Source of the DNA: JAWXBM01 sp964470455
GTDB taxonomy: Bacteria; Pseudomonadota; Gammaproteobacteria; Xanthomonadales; SZUA-36
Assembly: GCA_964470455.1 (NCBI GenBank)
Contig: CAYYCX010000140.1
Coordinates: forward strand, 1-8,841
Reading direction: 5' to 3'
DNA length: 8,841 nucleotides
In this document: positions 1 to 5,953 of the stretch, piece by piece
Position numbering within the stretch: the stretch's first letter is position 1
Layout: every line of letters begins with the position of its first letter
Made by a program: the position numbers and the translations under genes
Notes under the pieces: model-generated
The model's input: the letters and a program-made list of their open reading frames with translations, nothing else
What the model was told of the DNA's origin: nothing
The model's database searches: none

Positions 1-164
1 ATGGCGACGACGAGCAACGCAGCATCGGAGTGCGAGGCGCGCCCTGGCACTATCGATTTGGCTGTTACAGGTCACTAGTAGCCGATTGAAGCCAGTCAGT
101 TTGGGGAGTGATTCCGTTTCACGAGCCATCATGGGGCCCCTGGAAAGGGGTTTGAGGAGGAAAA
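1..164. other. Upstream region, no supported gene
   Basis: No gene can be supported here. All three forward frames are open at the window edge: one stops at 76-78 (TAG), one at 87-89 (TGA), and one continues past 300 antiparallel to nothing recognisable. The first two could be the tail of a gene that starts outside the window, but the 25 to 28 residues give no family signal. The stretch also holds an 8-base GGGGCCCC palindrome at 133-140 and a strong ribosome binding site just before the lipoprotein start. I could not find a convincing -35/-10 pair for the cluster. Confidence 0.3.
154..160 (+). promoter_or_regulatory. Strong Shine-Dalgarno site of the lipoprotein gene
   Basis: GAGGAGG lies 4 bases before the ATG at 165. 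It is the best ribosome binding site in the four-gene cluster and fixes the start of the lipoprotein. The next gene has only a weak site, so the first product may be made in excess over the TIR protein (inference). Confidence 0.7.
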
Positions 165-755
165 ATGAAATTTCTGATTGCTTGCGTTTTGCTTGTCGGG
201 GCCGTGTTGTCGGGCTGTGCGCCAGTGGCCACGGAGCCGGACCCGAGGAACAATGGGATAGATCATTACACCGTGGTTCTCGCACCCAACCTTGCAACCA
301 ATACGCTGGATATTCTTAGCGGGCCTCAGGGCTGGGAGAGTGCCGGAAAGCAGAATGGCTGGGTGGGTTTCTATCCCGATACCTATGGTTCCATCCTGTT
401 CATGATGGACGAGAAACCCAGTAAAAGTGCCTGTACCGACGACCCCGAAACCAGTGCCGGCTGGGTTATCACCAAACTCTACCTGACCAAGAACGGCAAA
501 CCGCAGACACAGAAAGGCAACAATTTCGGCACCAACCAAACCGGTTGGATTGCTAGGGCCTTCCCGCAGATGAATTCGACCAATGGCGAAGTGCTGAATG
601 TCGACAAGAGCAAAGGCCAGATTTCGTTTGTGCTGACAGACGAGAACAATGATCGAAGCGCGAGAACAGCCTACTACCAGATTTCGGCGACACGCTGTTC
701 TGACGGTTACACGCTTACGTCCGACCCCGGCATCGGCAACGGCGGCCGGAGATAA
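165..755 (+). CDS. Small lipoprotein of unknown function (TIR-cluster gene 1)
   Basis: This is a 196-residue exported lipoprotein that I do not recognise as a named family. Residues 1-17 form a signal peptide: a Lys at position 2, a hydrophobic run, and the lipobox L15-S-G-C18. Cys18 would be lipidated. Residue +2 is Ala, not Asp, so sorting to the outer membrane is expected under the E. coli rule. The mature part is probably beta-rich, with alternating hydrophobic strands near residues 34-39, 100-107 and 150-157 and a C-terminal YYQIS...SDPGIGNGG segment. The start is fixed by GAGGAGG. It is 40 bases upstream of the TIR gene on the same strand, so co-transcription is likely. By eye it shares an ordered set of anchors with the secreted protein at 2964-3497 (NG...DT, WxxT[KR]L, NF, YxI, SD...N.GG), suggesting the two are distant paralogues that flank the TIR gene. 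Base composition looks less GC-rich than the TIR gene. A periplasm-facing partner or ligand for the TIR-TPR protein is an inference only. Confidence 0.8.
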   Translation: MKFLIACVLLVGAVLSGCAPVATEPDPRNNGIDHYTVVLAPNLATNTLDILSGPQGWESAGKQNGWVGFYPDTYGSILFMMDEKPSKSACTDDPETSAGWVITKLYLTKNGKPQTQKGNNFGTNQTGWIARAFPQMNSTNGEVLNVDKSKGQISFVLTDENNDRSARTAYYQISATRCSDGYTLTSDPGIGNGGRR

Positions 756-787
756 TCGCGCTTCAGTAACAGAGCCTGCAGTATGAT

Positions 788-808
788 GTGGCGTCATGAC
801 GGCGCCAC
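788..808 (+). promoter_or_regulatory. Inverted repeat enclosing the TIR gene start codon
   Basis: GTGGC at 788-792 can pair with GCCAC at 804-808. Inside it, 792-801 is a perfect 10-base palindrome, CGTCATGACG, centred on the ATG at 796. No good Shine-Dalgarno site precedes this ATG. In mRNA the hairpin could hide the start codon and lower or gate translation. It could also be chance in GC-rich DNA. Confidence 0.3.
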
Positions 809-2886
809 GTTACAAGGCTTTCATCAGTTACAGCCACCGGGACGAGGCCTGGGCCCGGTGGCTGCAAAACGCGCTTGAAAGTTACCGTGTTCCCAAACGG
901 CTGGTTGGAAAACCAGGCACCCATGGCCCGATTCCGGCCAGGCTCAACCCGGTATTCCGTGACCGCGAAGATCTCTCTTCAGCATCCGACCTGAGCACGC
1001 AGATCAAGGGCGAGCTGGATCGGTCCGAAAGCCTGGTGGTGATCTGCTCGCCCGCGGCGGCCGCCTCAAACTGGGTAGCCGAGGAAATCCGCTATTTCCG
1101 CAGCCGGGGCAGGTCCGATCGCATCCTGGCCCTGGTGGTGGATGGCGACCCGCAGGCCGCCAATCCGGCTGAAAACTGCTTTCCCAAGGCCATGCTTGAA
1201 TCCGCCGATAGCAGCCGCACAGAACCGCTTGCCGCGGATGTGCGCAAATACGCGGATGGAAAGAAACTGGCGCTGCTGAAGATCGTCGCCGGCATCCTCG
1301 GCATTCGCCTGGATGAGCTGCGCCGCCGTGATGCCCAGCGCACGCTGCGCAACCGGCTGGTGTATGCGCTGGCAACACTCGCCGTGGTATCGATGCTGGG
1401 CTGGCTGGCCTGGTCTGAGGCTACAACGCGCGCTACCGCCCTGGAACAAAGGGCCAATACCGAGGAATTGCTGGGCTACATGCTGGGCGACCTGAAGCGC
1501 CTTGCGCCCATCGAGGGCCTGGAAACCATCCCCGCCGATGACCCGGTGCAGCAGCATTTTCGCGAGGCGTTCGGCCTTGCGGAGATGGACGACAAGGCCC
1601 TGATGGATGCCGGTTTGAGATGGCGCGAAGAGGGTCATGAATCCAAAAAGCAGATCGACCTGAAGGTCACGATGGAGTTGTTCCAGCGCTCCCGGGCTGC
1701 CTTCATCGAGCTGAACCAGCGGAGCAGCAGCAATACTGACGCCCTGTTTGAATTGGGCCAGGCCGAGTTTTACGTGGGCGAAACCCTGTGGTCGATGGGC
1801 GAGCTGGAACTCGCCGAGCAGGCCTGGGCGCGCTATGGCGCGGTGACTCGCCGCCTGGTGAATGCCGAGCCGAACAACGCCCGTTACGTCATGGAGCTGT
1901 CCTATACCCTTACCAACCTCGGCGCGCTGGAGCTGATTCGCATCCGGCCCAACACCACCCGCCTGCTGCAGCTGATCCAGGTAGGCGTGCAGTACAACCA
2001 GATGGCCCTGGTGTTGGACCCGGGTAATGCCGAATACCGCGATGCCCTGCCCAACAACCTGGCCTGGCAGGCTGATGCCTGGCTGGAAAAGTGCGAACTG
2101 GCCGAGGCACATGAAATCCGCCTGCAGGCGGTTAAGCTGAGACGCGAGCTGCTTGATGAGAATCCGCGGTCGCGACGGAACCAGACCGAACTGGCAATGA
2201 AACTGACCGGGCTGGCCAGCACCCAGGAGTTGCTGGGGCAGGACCAGGCTGCCAACGCTACCTTTGAGGAGATAGATCGCATCCTTGCCGGCGCGCATGA
2301 GGCTGAACCGGACGACCCGGAGCTGGAATGGGAAATGTATTACCGTCGCGCGCGGCATGCGCGACACCTGCTGCTCACCGGCGAAGTGGAGCAGGCCGGC
2401 CGCATTCTGGAGCAGATTGCCCGCCGCTACGATGAGTTGAGCGACCCGCAACTCACCGGCGATTACCAGCGAGGCATTGAAGCGGCCCGCGCCCGGCTGG
2501 ACCGGGCCCTGGTAATGCTGGCGCAAGGCCAGTCCGGCCCGGGGCGCGACTTGCTGGCGCAGGTACTGCTCGAGCTGGAAGCCATGGTGGCGGCCAAGCC
2601 TGAGGCGCGAAATGGCCTGGAAGCGCTGGCCATGGCTGAGTTTGAAAACTGGCATCATTCCGGCATCGACGCCTCAGTGGCCATTCATCCCGCCCTCGAT
2701 GGCTACCTCAACCCGGCTGTGCCGATCGAAAATTGCTCGGACGCTGATATAGCCGCGCGCCTGGCGATTGTGAACGGCGCTCCCGACTTGGCCAGGAGCT
2801 ATACTGGCTATGTACTGGAAAGAGGCTATCGAGAAGCCGGTTTTCTTGCTTTCTGCAAGGAATTCAATTTGTGTGAACAGTTGTAA
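796..2886 (+). CDS. TIR domain protein with transmembrane helix and TPR-like region
   Basis: This is a 696-residue protein. Residues 5-135 form a TIR domain: FISYSHRDE at 9-17 (strand A and AA loop), FRDREDLSSASDL at 54-66 (BB-loop region), LVVICSP at 80-86, then SNWVAEEI at 91-98. Trp93 and Glu97 match the spacing of the WxxxE of NAD-cleaving TIRs such as SARM1, where that Glu is catalytic, so NADase or NAD-cyclase activity is plausible. A basic stretch (RRRDAQRTLRNR, 176-187) precedes one membrane helix at about 188-206. By the positive-inside rule the TIR is cytoplasmic and the C-terminal 490 residues are periplasmic. That part is helical, with TPR-like pairs (about 312-360, 362-412, 418-455, 465-500, 512-545), degenerate and not all consensus. 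The gene lies between two small exported-protein genes and upstream of the SLOG-membrane gene. The ATG at 796 has a weak ribosome site and sits in a palindrome. TIR assignment is firm. Enzymatic activity and role in defence are inferred. Confidence 0.9.
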   Translation: MTAPRYKAFISYSHRDEAWARWLQNALESYRVPKRLVGKPGTHGPIPARLNPVFRDREDLSSASDLSTQIKGELDRSESLVVICSPAAAASNWVAEEIRYFRSRGRSDRILALVVDGDPQAANPAENCFPKAMLESADSSRTEPLAADVRKYADGKKLALLKIVAGILGIRLDELRRRDAQRTLRNRLVYALATLAVVSMLGWLAWSEATTRATALEQRANTEELLGYMLGDLKRLAPIEGLETIPADDPVQQHFREAFGLAEMDDKALMDAGLRWREEGHESKKQIDLKVTMELFQRSRAAFIELNQRSSSNTDALFELGQAEFYVGETLWSMGELELAEQAWARYGAVTRRLVNAEPNNARYVMELSYTLTNLGALELIRIRPNTTRLLQLIQVGVQYNQMALVLDPGNAEYRDALPNNLAWQADAWLEKCELAEAHEIRLQAVKLRRELLDENPRSRRNQTELAMKLTGLASTQELLGQDQAANATFEEIDRILAGAHEAEPDDPELEWEMYYRRARHARHLLLTGEVEQAGRILEQIARRYDELSDPQLTGDYQRGIEAARARLDRALVMLAQGQSGPGRDLLAQVLLELEAMVAAKPEARNGLEALAMAEFENWHHSGIDASVAIHPALDGYLNPAVPIENCSDADIAARLAIVNGAPDLARSYTGYVLERGYREAGFLAFCKEFNLCEQL

Positions 2887-2963
2887 AGCGTTTGCGTGTA
2901 CCTGTGTCGTTCAGTGATTTTCAGGGCCAGTGTCACAATCACAATTCCATGGAGTATTCCAGC

Positions 2964-3497
2964 ATGATTCGATCCACCCGATTCCCTGTGTTGCTCGGCG
3001 TTATCCTGTGTTGCACCAGTCCCGTGTCGTTGGCGAAGGAAAAGCTGGTTGAGCTGACGGTCGTGGGTTCCGGCAGCGACTTCAAACTGCAGTTCCTCAA
3101 CTCACAATGTTCCGACAAGAATGCCGAAAACGGTTGCATCGAAGCGGCCGAGGGCGATACGTCCATGCTCAACTGGGAGCTGGATTCGATTGGAGAAACC
3201 TACTGGATGCTGACCCGCCTGCAGTTCAGTGCCGATGGCGAGAACTGGGGTGACAGCAACTTTCCGCTAAAGGACTGCACCGTCAATGATTTTCAGCTGG
3301 AGGCGCGCGACCGAATGACCGGTAACGCAGCCAGCGCCATGATCACCGGCAATGGCCGCATGATCAGGATCCCCAACGACAACGCTGAACCCTGCCAGAC
3401 TTTCTACCGGATCTACGCCATGCCCAAAGCCGGAGGCATGGAGATCCATTCCGACGCCAGGCCTATGATCACCAATCAGGGCGGAGGCACGCCCTGA
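2964..3497 (+). CDS. Small secreted protein of unknown function (TIR-cluster gene 3)
   Basis: This 177-residue protein has a Sec signal peptide: MIRSTR, a hydrophobic core at 8-17, and a probable cleavage site after VSLA (residue 24). Two Cys in the core (16-17) do not form a lipobox. I chose ATG 2964 because GGAG at 2951-2954 is well placed and the signal peptide then begins correctly. A longer reading from TTG 2892 would bury the signal peptide. The mature part has five Cys (49, 58, 105, 144, plus none near the C-terminus besides 144), which could allow disulfides in the periplasm. It shows an ordered match by eye to the lipoprotein at 165-755: NG (56-57), DT (65-66), WMLTRL (81-86), NF (99-100), FYRIYA (147-152), and SD...NQGG (163-173). 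No named family is recognised. It lies 77 bases after the TIR gene and 52 before the SLOG-membrane gene, so it probably belongs to one operon and acts outside the inner membrane. Confidence 0.75.
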   Translation: MIRSTRFPVLLGVILCCTSPVSLAKEKLVELTVVGSGSDFKLQFLNSQCSDKNAENGCIEAAEGDTSMLNWELDSIGETYWMLTRLQFSADGENWGDSNFPLKDCTVNDFQLEARDRMTGNAASAMITGNGRMIRIPNDNAEPCQTFYRIYAMPKAGGMEIHSDARPMITNQGGGTP

Positions 3498-3549
3498 GCA
3501 CGGCTTCGACACAGCGGATACTCCAGGGCGGCCAGGCCCGGACACTTGC

Positions 3550-5292
3550 ATGAGCCAGGAAGGCGCGGTTCTGCTCAGCACGCAAATGCGCCTGACCGTC
3601 GGCGTCACCGGGCACCGCGACCTGCTGGCCAGCGAGGTTCCCGGGATTGAGCAGCGCGTTGCCGGTTTCCTGGATGGCCTGCAACGGCGGTTTCCCGACC
3701 TGCGGCTGCAATTGCTGACGCCGCTGGCCGAGGGCGGAGACCAACTGGCTGCGCGCGTGGCTGCGCGAATGGGCGTGGAGGTGGTGGCCGTCCTGCCGTT
3801 TGACCGGCAGGAGTATGAGAAGGATTTTGCCACGCCAGTGGAACTGGAGCGTTTTCGCGCCCTGTTGCAGCAGGCCGGCCGCGTGATTGAATTGCCGCTG
3901 GTTCATGGCGAATGGGATGATGGCGTGTTCAGCAATGCGGAGCGCGACCGGCAGTACGCGCAGGTGGGCGTGTTCATTTCCAACCACTGCCAGGTCCTGC
4001 TGGCGCTATGGGATGGCCATTCAGCAGCCGCGGTGGGTGGAACGGCAGATGTGGTCAATTACCATCTCACCACCGTCATGCAGGGTTTCGAGGACCAGCA
4101 GACATCCGCGCAACTGCTGGCCGACAACGAGAACGACCTGGCCTATCACATCGTCTGCTCACGCGACCGGCCTGGTGGCAAGCCCGCTGCCGGCCTTCAG
4201 CCCCTGCAGTGCGCCTGGGTTACTTCGAACAACCAGCGCCATCCGCCGGAAAACCTGCCGCCCAGCTACGCCAGCATGCTGGAAAGCCTGCAACAATTTG
4301 AACGCGACCGGCGGCGCTACGTGGGCGACCACCAGCGGCCCGGCACCATGCTGGATGAAGGCCTGCCCGGCCGTCCGCCTTCGGCCAGCGCGCGCTTCGT
4401 GGAGTACCTGTTCGATGTGGCGGATCACCTGGCCGTCCATTACCAGAAGCAGGTGAACCGCAACCTGTACGGCATTTACGGCCTGGCAGCGTTGATGGGC
4501 CTGGTGTTCATCCTCTATTCCGAGTACTCGGAACCGCATTGGCTGATCTGGATGTTCCTCGGCCTGTTCGCAGCCGGCGTGGCCCTGCATGTGACTGCCA
4601 ACCGGCGCCAGTGGCATCGCAAATACCTCGACTATCGCGCCCTGGCCGAGGCGCTTCGCGTGCAGTTTTACTGGCATTTGGCCGGCGTGGTGGAATCCCG
4701 CTCGGTGGCGTTTGCCTACGAGAATTTCCTGCAGAAGCAGGATGTGGAACTGGGTTGGATCCGGCATGTGATGCGCGCCGCCAGCCTGCACCGCTCGCGC
4801 AGTGTCGAGCCGGACCCGGCCTGGGTGCCCTGGGTGATCGATCGCTGGGTGGGCAAGGCCGCCGACGGGCAGGGCCAGTTGCACTACTACACGCGCAAGG
4901 CCGAACACAACAATCGAAATTACCGGCGCACGGAATTGCTTGGCAGCATCTGCCTGTGGTCGGGTATCGCGGTTGCCGTGGCCTTGGGCCTGCTGCAGGC
5001 CGGACTCACTCAGGGGCAGCAGCAGGCCTTGATGGTATTGATCGGCATCCTGCCGCTGGTTGCGGGCATCCGTGACACCATTTCACACAAGCGCGCCGAA
5101 AAGGAACTGATCAAGCAGTACCGTTTCATGGCGCGGATTTTTGCCAACGCCCGCGAACTGCTGGATCGCGCACCCGACCTGGCTTTCCAGCGTCGCGTGC
5201 TGAAGGCGCTGGGCGAAGCCGCGCTGGAGGAAGGCGCCGAGTGGATCCTGATGCACCGCGCCCGGCCACTGGAGCATGGCGGATTGGGTTGA
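3550..5292 (+). CDS. SLOG-like Rossmann protein with two 2-TM (SLATT-like) modules
   Basis: This is a 580-residue protein. The N-terminal 200 residues look like a SLOG/DprA-LOG-type Rossmannoid domain: strand and loop VGVTGHRDL at 17-25, LTPLAEGGDQLAARVA at 56-71, VVAVLPFD at 78-85, LALWDG at 151-156 and GGTADVV at 163-169. SLOG domains bind nucleotides or nucleotide-derived signals, as in ThsA of Thoeris. Two membrane hairpins follow: about 305-323 with 329-348, and 463-485 with 491-507. Each ends in a basic amphipathic stretch (NRRQWHRKYLDYRALAEALR, 351-370; HKRAEKELIKQYRFM, 513-527). That layout resembles SLATT domains, proposed 2TM pore or membrane effectors of bacterial conflict systems. 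Basic flanks put all soluble parts in the cytoplasm. The start has little Shine-Dalgarno signal; Met13 (3586) is an alternative just before the first strand. It is last in the four-gene cluster and is followed by REP hairpins. The SLOG call is by motif pattern, without a search. The SLATT call is less sure. Confidence 0.7.
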   Translation: MSQEGAVLLSTQMRLTVGVTGHRDLLASEVPGIEQRVAGFLDGLQRRFPDLRLQLLTPLAEGGDQLAARVAARMGVEVVAVLPFDRQEYEKDFATPVELERFRALLQQAGRVIELPLVHGEWDDGVFSNAERDRQYAQVGVFISNHCQVLLALWDGHSAAAVGGTADVVNYHLTTVMQGFEDQQTSAQLLADNENDLAYHIVCSRDRPGGKPAAGLQPLQCAWVTSNNQRHPPENLPPSYASMLESLQQFERDRRRYVGDHQRPGTMLDEGLPGRPPSASARFVEYLFDVADHLAVHYQKQVNRNLYGIYGLAALMGLVFILYSEYSEPHWLIWMFLGLFAAGVALHVTANRRQWHRKYLDYRALAEALRVQFYWHLAGVVESRSVAFAYENFLQKQDVELGWIRHVMRAASLHRSRSVEPDPAWVPWVIDRWVGKAADGQGQLHYYTRKAEHNNRNYRRTELLGSICLWSGIAVAVALGLLQAGLTQGQQQALMVLIGILPLVAGIRDTISHKRAEKELIKQYRFMARIFANARELLDRAPDLAFQRRVLKALGEAALEEGAEWILMHRARPLEHGGLG

Positions 5293-5303
5293 TTCATTCC
5301 CCC

Positions 5304-5328
5304 GTAGGAGCGGGCCATGCCCGCGACC
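5304..5328 (+). repeat. REP palindrome 1 (direct)
   Basis: GTAGGAG is followed by a GCGGGC/GCCCGC stem (5310-5315 with 5319-5324), loop CAT, then GACC. This matches the REP pattern of pseudomonads and relatives. It begins 12 bases after the stop codon of the SLOG-membrane gene, so its hairpin could protect or end that transcript. No U-tract follows, so it is not a canonical intrinsic terminator. Confidence 0.75.
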
Positions 5329-5335
5329 CGTCTCA

Positions 5336-5358
5336 GTCGGCGCTATTGCGCCTCCTAC
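5336..5358 (-). repeat. REP palindrome 2 (inverted)
   Basis: On the - strand this reads GTAGGA, a GGCGC/GCGCC stem (+ strand 5339-5343 with 5348-5352), an AATA loop, then GAC. The flanks match the two direct copies but the stem is different and still self-complementary. With REP 1 it forms a head-to-head pair (a REPIN-like doublet) about 55 bases long. Confidence 0.65.
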
Positions 5359-5367
5359 ATCTGTCCC

Positions 5368-5392
5368 GTAGGAGCGGCGTGAGCCGCGACCC
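5368..5392 (+). repeat. REP palindrome 3 (direct)
   Basis: GTAGGAG, stem GCGGC/GCCGC (5374-5378 with 5383-5387), loop GTGA, then GACCC. It is a second direct copy, ending 11 bases before the stop codon of the convergent LysM gene. A nearby CCTAC at about 5398-5402 may be the remnant of a fourth, inverted copy. Confidence 0.7.
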
Positions 5393-5403
5393 ACGCACCT
5401 ACA

Positions 5404-5925
5404 TTATTCCGGAATCACCAACTCTTGCCCGGGATAGATGTGATCGGGGTCTTTCAGCAGGCCCTTGTTGGCCTCAAAGATTTTCAGGTAGGCATTGCCA
5501 TCGCCGTAAAACTGTTTGGCGATTTTCCACAGTGTGTCGCCGGGCTGCACGGTGTAAGTGTTGGCAGCCGCGGCCGCGCCCGAGCCGGGTTCTTCCGCGG
5601 TTTCCACTGGGCCGGGAGTCGGGGACGGCTCCACCGCGATGGCCTCGGCCGGCTTTACCACTTCAGGAGCGGCCACGGTCAACTCCTGCACCACTTTCCG
5701 GATGCCCGGCATACCCAGCAGCAGCTCCCTGATCCGGGGTTTGTCGGCTTCATTGGCCACCTGGCCACTGACGGTGACCGTGCCGTCCGAGCCAAAGGCA
5801 AACTTCAGCTTGCTGGGGTCCACCCCGTTTTCCTTCAGCACCTGGCTGGGCGCCTTGGTTTCACTGGCAATGGATTTGTCTTTCTTGCCACCGAGCGCAT
5901 TTTTCAGATTGTCCAGAATTCCCAT
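5404..5925 (-). CDS. kbp: BON-LysM protein, Kbp/YgaU family
   Basis: This 173-residue protein has the layout of E. coli YgaU/Kbp, a small cytoplasmic K+-binding protein. A short N-terminal helix (MGILDNLKNALGG) has no signal peptide. A BON domain spans about 24-86, with KFAFGSDGTVTVSGQV at 41-56. A Pro/Glu/Ala-rich linker covers 87-122, and a LysM domain 123-172 (YTVQPGDTLWKIAKQFYG, then FEAN...DPDHIYPGQELVIP). It is longer than the roughly 149-residue E. coli protein mainly because of the linker. AAGAGG sits about 7 bases before the ATG. The gene begins 28 bases after the acs stop on the same strand, so read-through from acs is likely. The absence of a signal peptide argues against a cell-wall role despite the usual LysM label. 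Family membership is confident; potassium binding in this protein is by homology. Confidence 0.9.
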   Translation of the reverse strand: MGILDNLKNALGGKKDKSIASETKAPSQVLKENGVDPSKLKFAFGSDGTVTVSGQVANEADKPRIRELLLGMPGIRKVVQELTVAAPEVVKPAEAIAVEPSPTPGPVETAEEPGSGAAAAANTYTVQPGDTLWKIAKQFYGDGNAYLKIFEANKGLLKDPDHIYPGQELVIPE

Positions 5926-5953
5926 GTCATTGCCTCTTGTTGCTTGCAGTCCC

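Noticed and set aside
86..319. 77-codon + strand frame overlapping the lipoprotein start
   Set aside because: No ribosome site and no domain, and it overlaps the much better supported lipoprotein gene.
129..797. 222-codon open frame on the - strand over the lipoprotein gene
   Set aside because: The + strand frame has a consensus ribosome site, signal peptide and lipobox. The antisense frame has none of these.
1066..2658. 530-codon open frame on the - strand
   Set aside because: It lies wholly inside the TIR-TPR gene, antisense to it. The product has no recognisable domain and reads as low-complexity G/L/Q/H-rich, as expected for a shadow of GC-rich coding DNA.
2892..2963. Longer N-terminus of the secreted protein from TTG 2892
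   Set aside because: It would place 24 polar residues before the signal peptide and begins at a rare start codon without a ribosome site. ATG 2964 has GGAG at proper spacing.
3550..4150. Reading the SLOG-like domain as DprA or as a LOG cytokinin-activating enzyme
   Set aside because: The typical LOG PGGxGTxxE motif is not seen, and neither enzyme carries multiple membrane helices. A sensor-type SLOG fits better.
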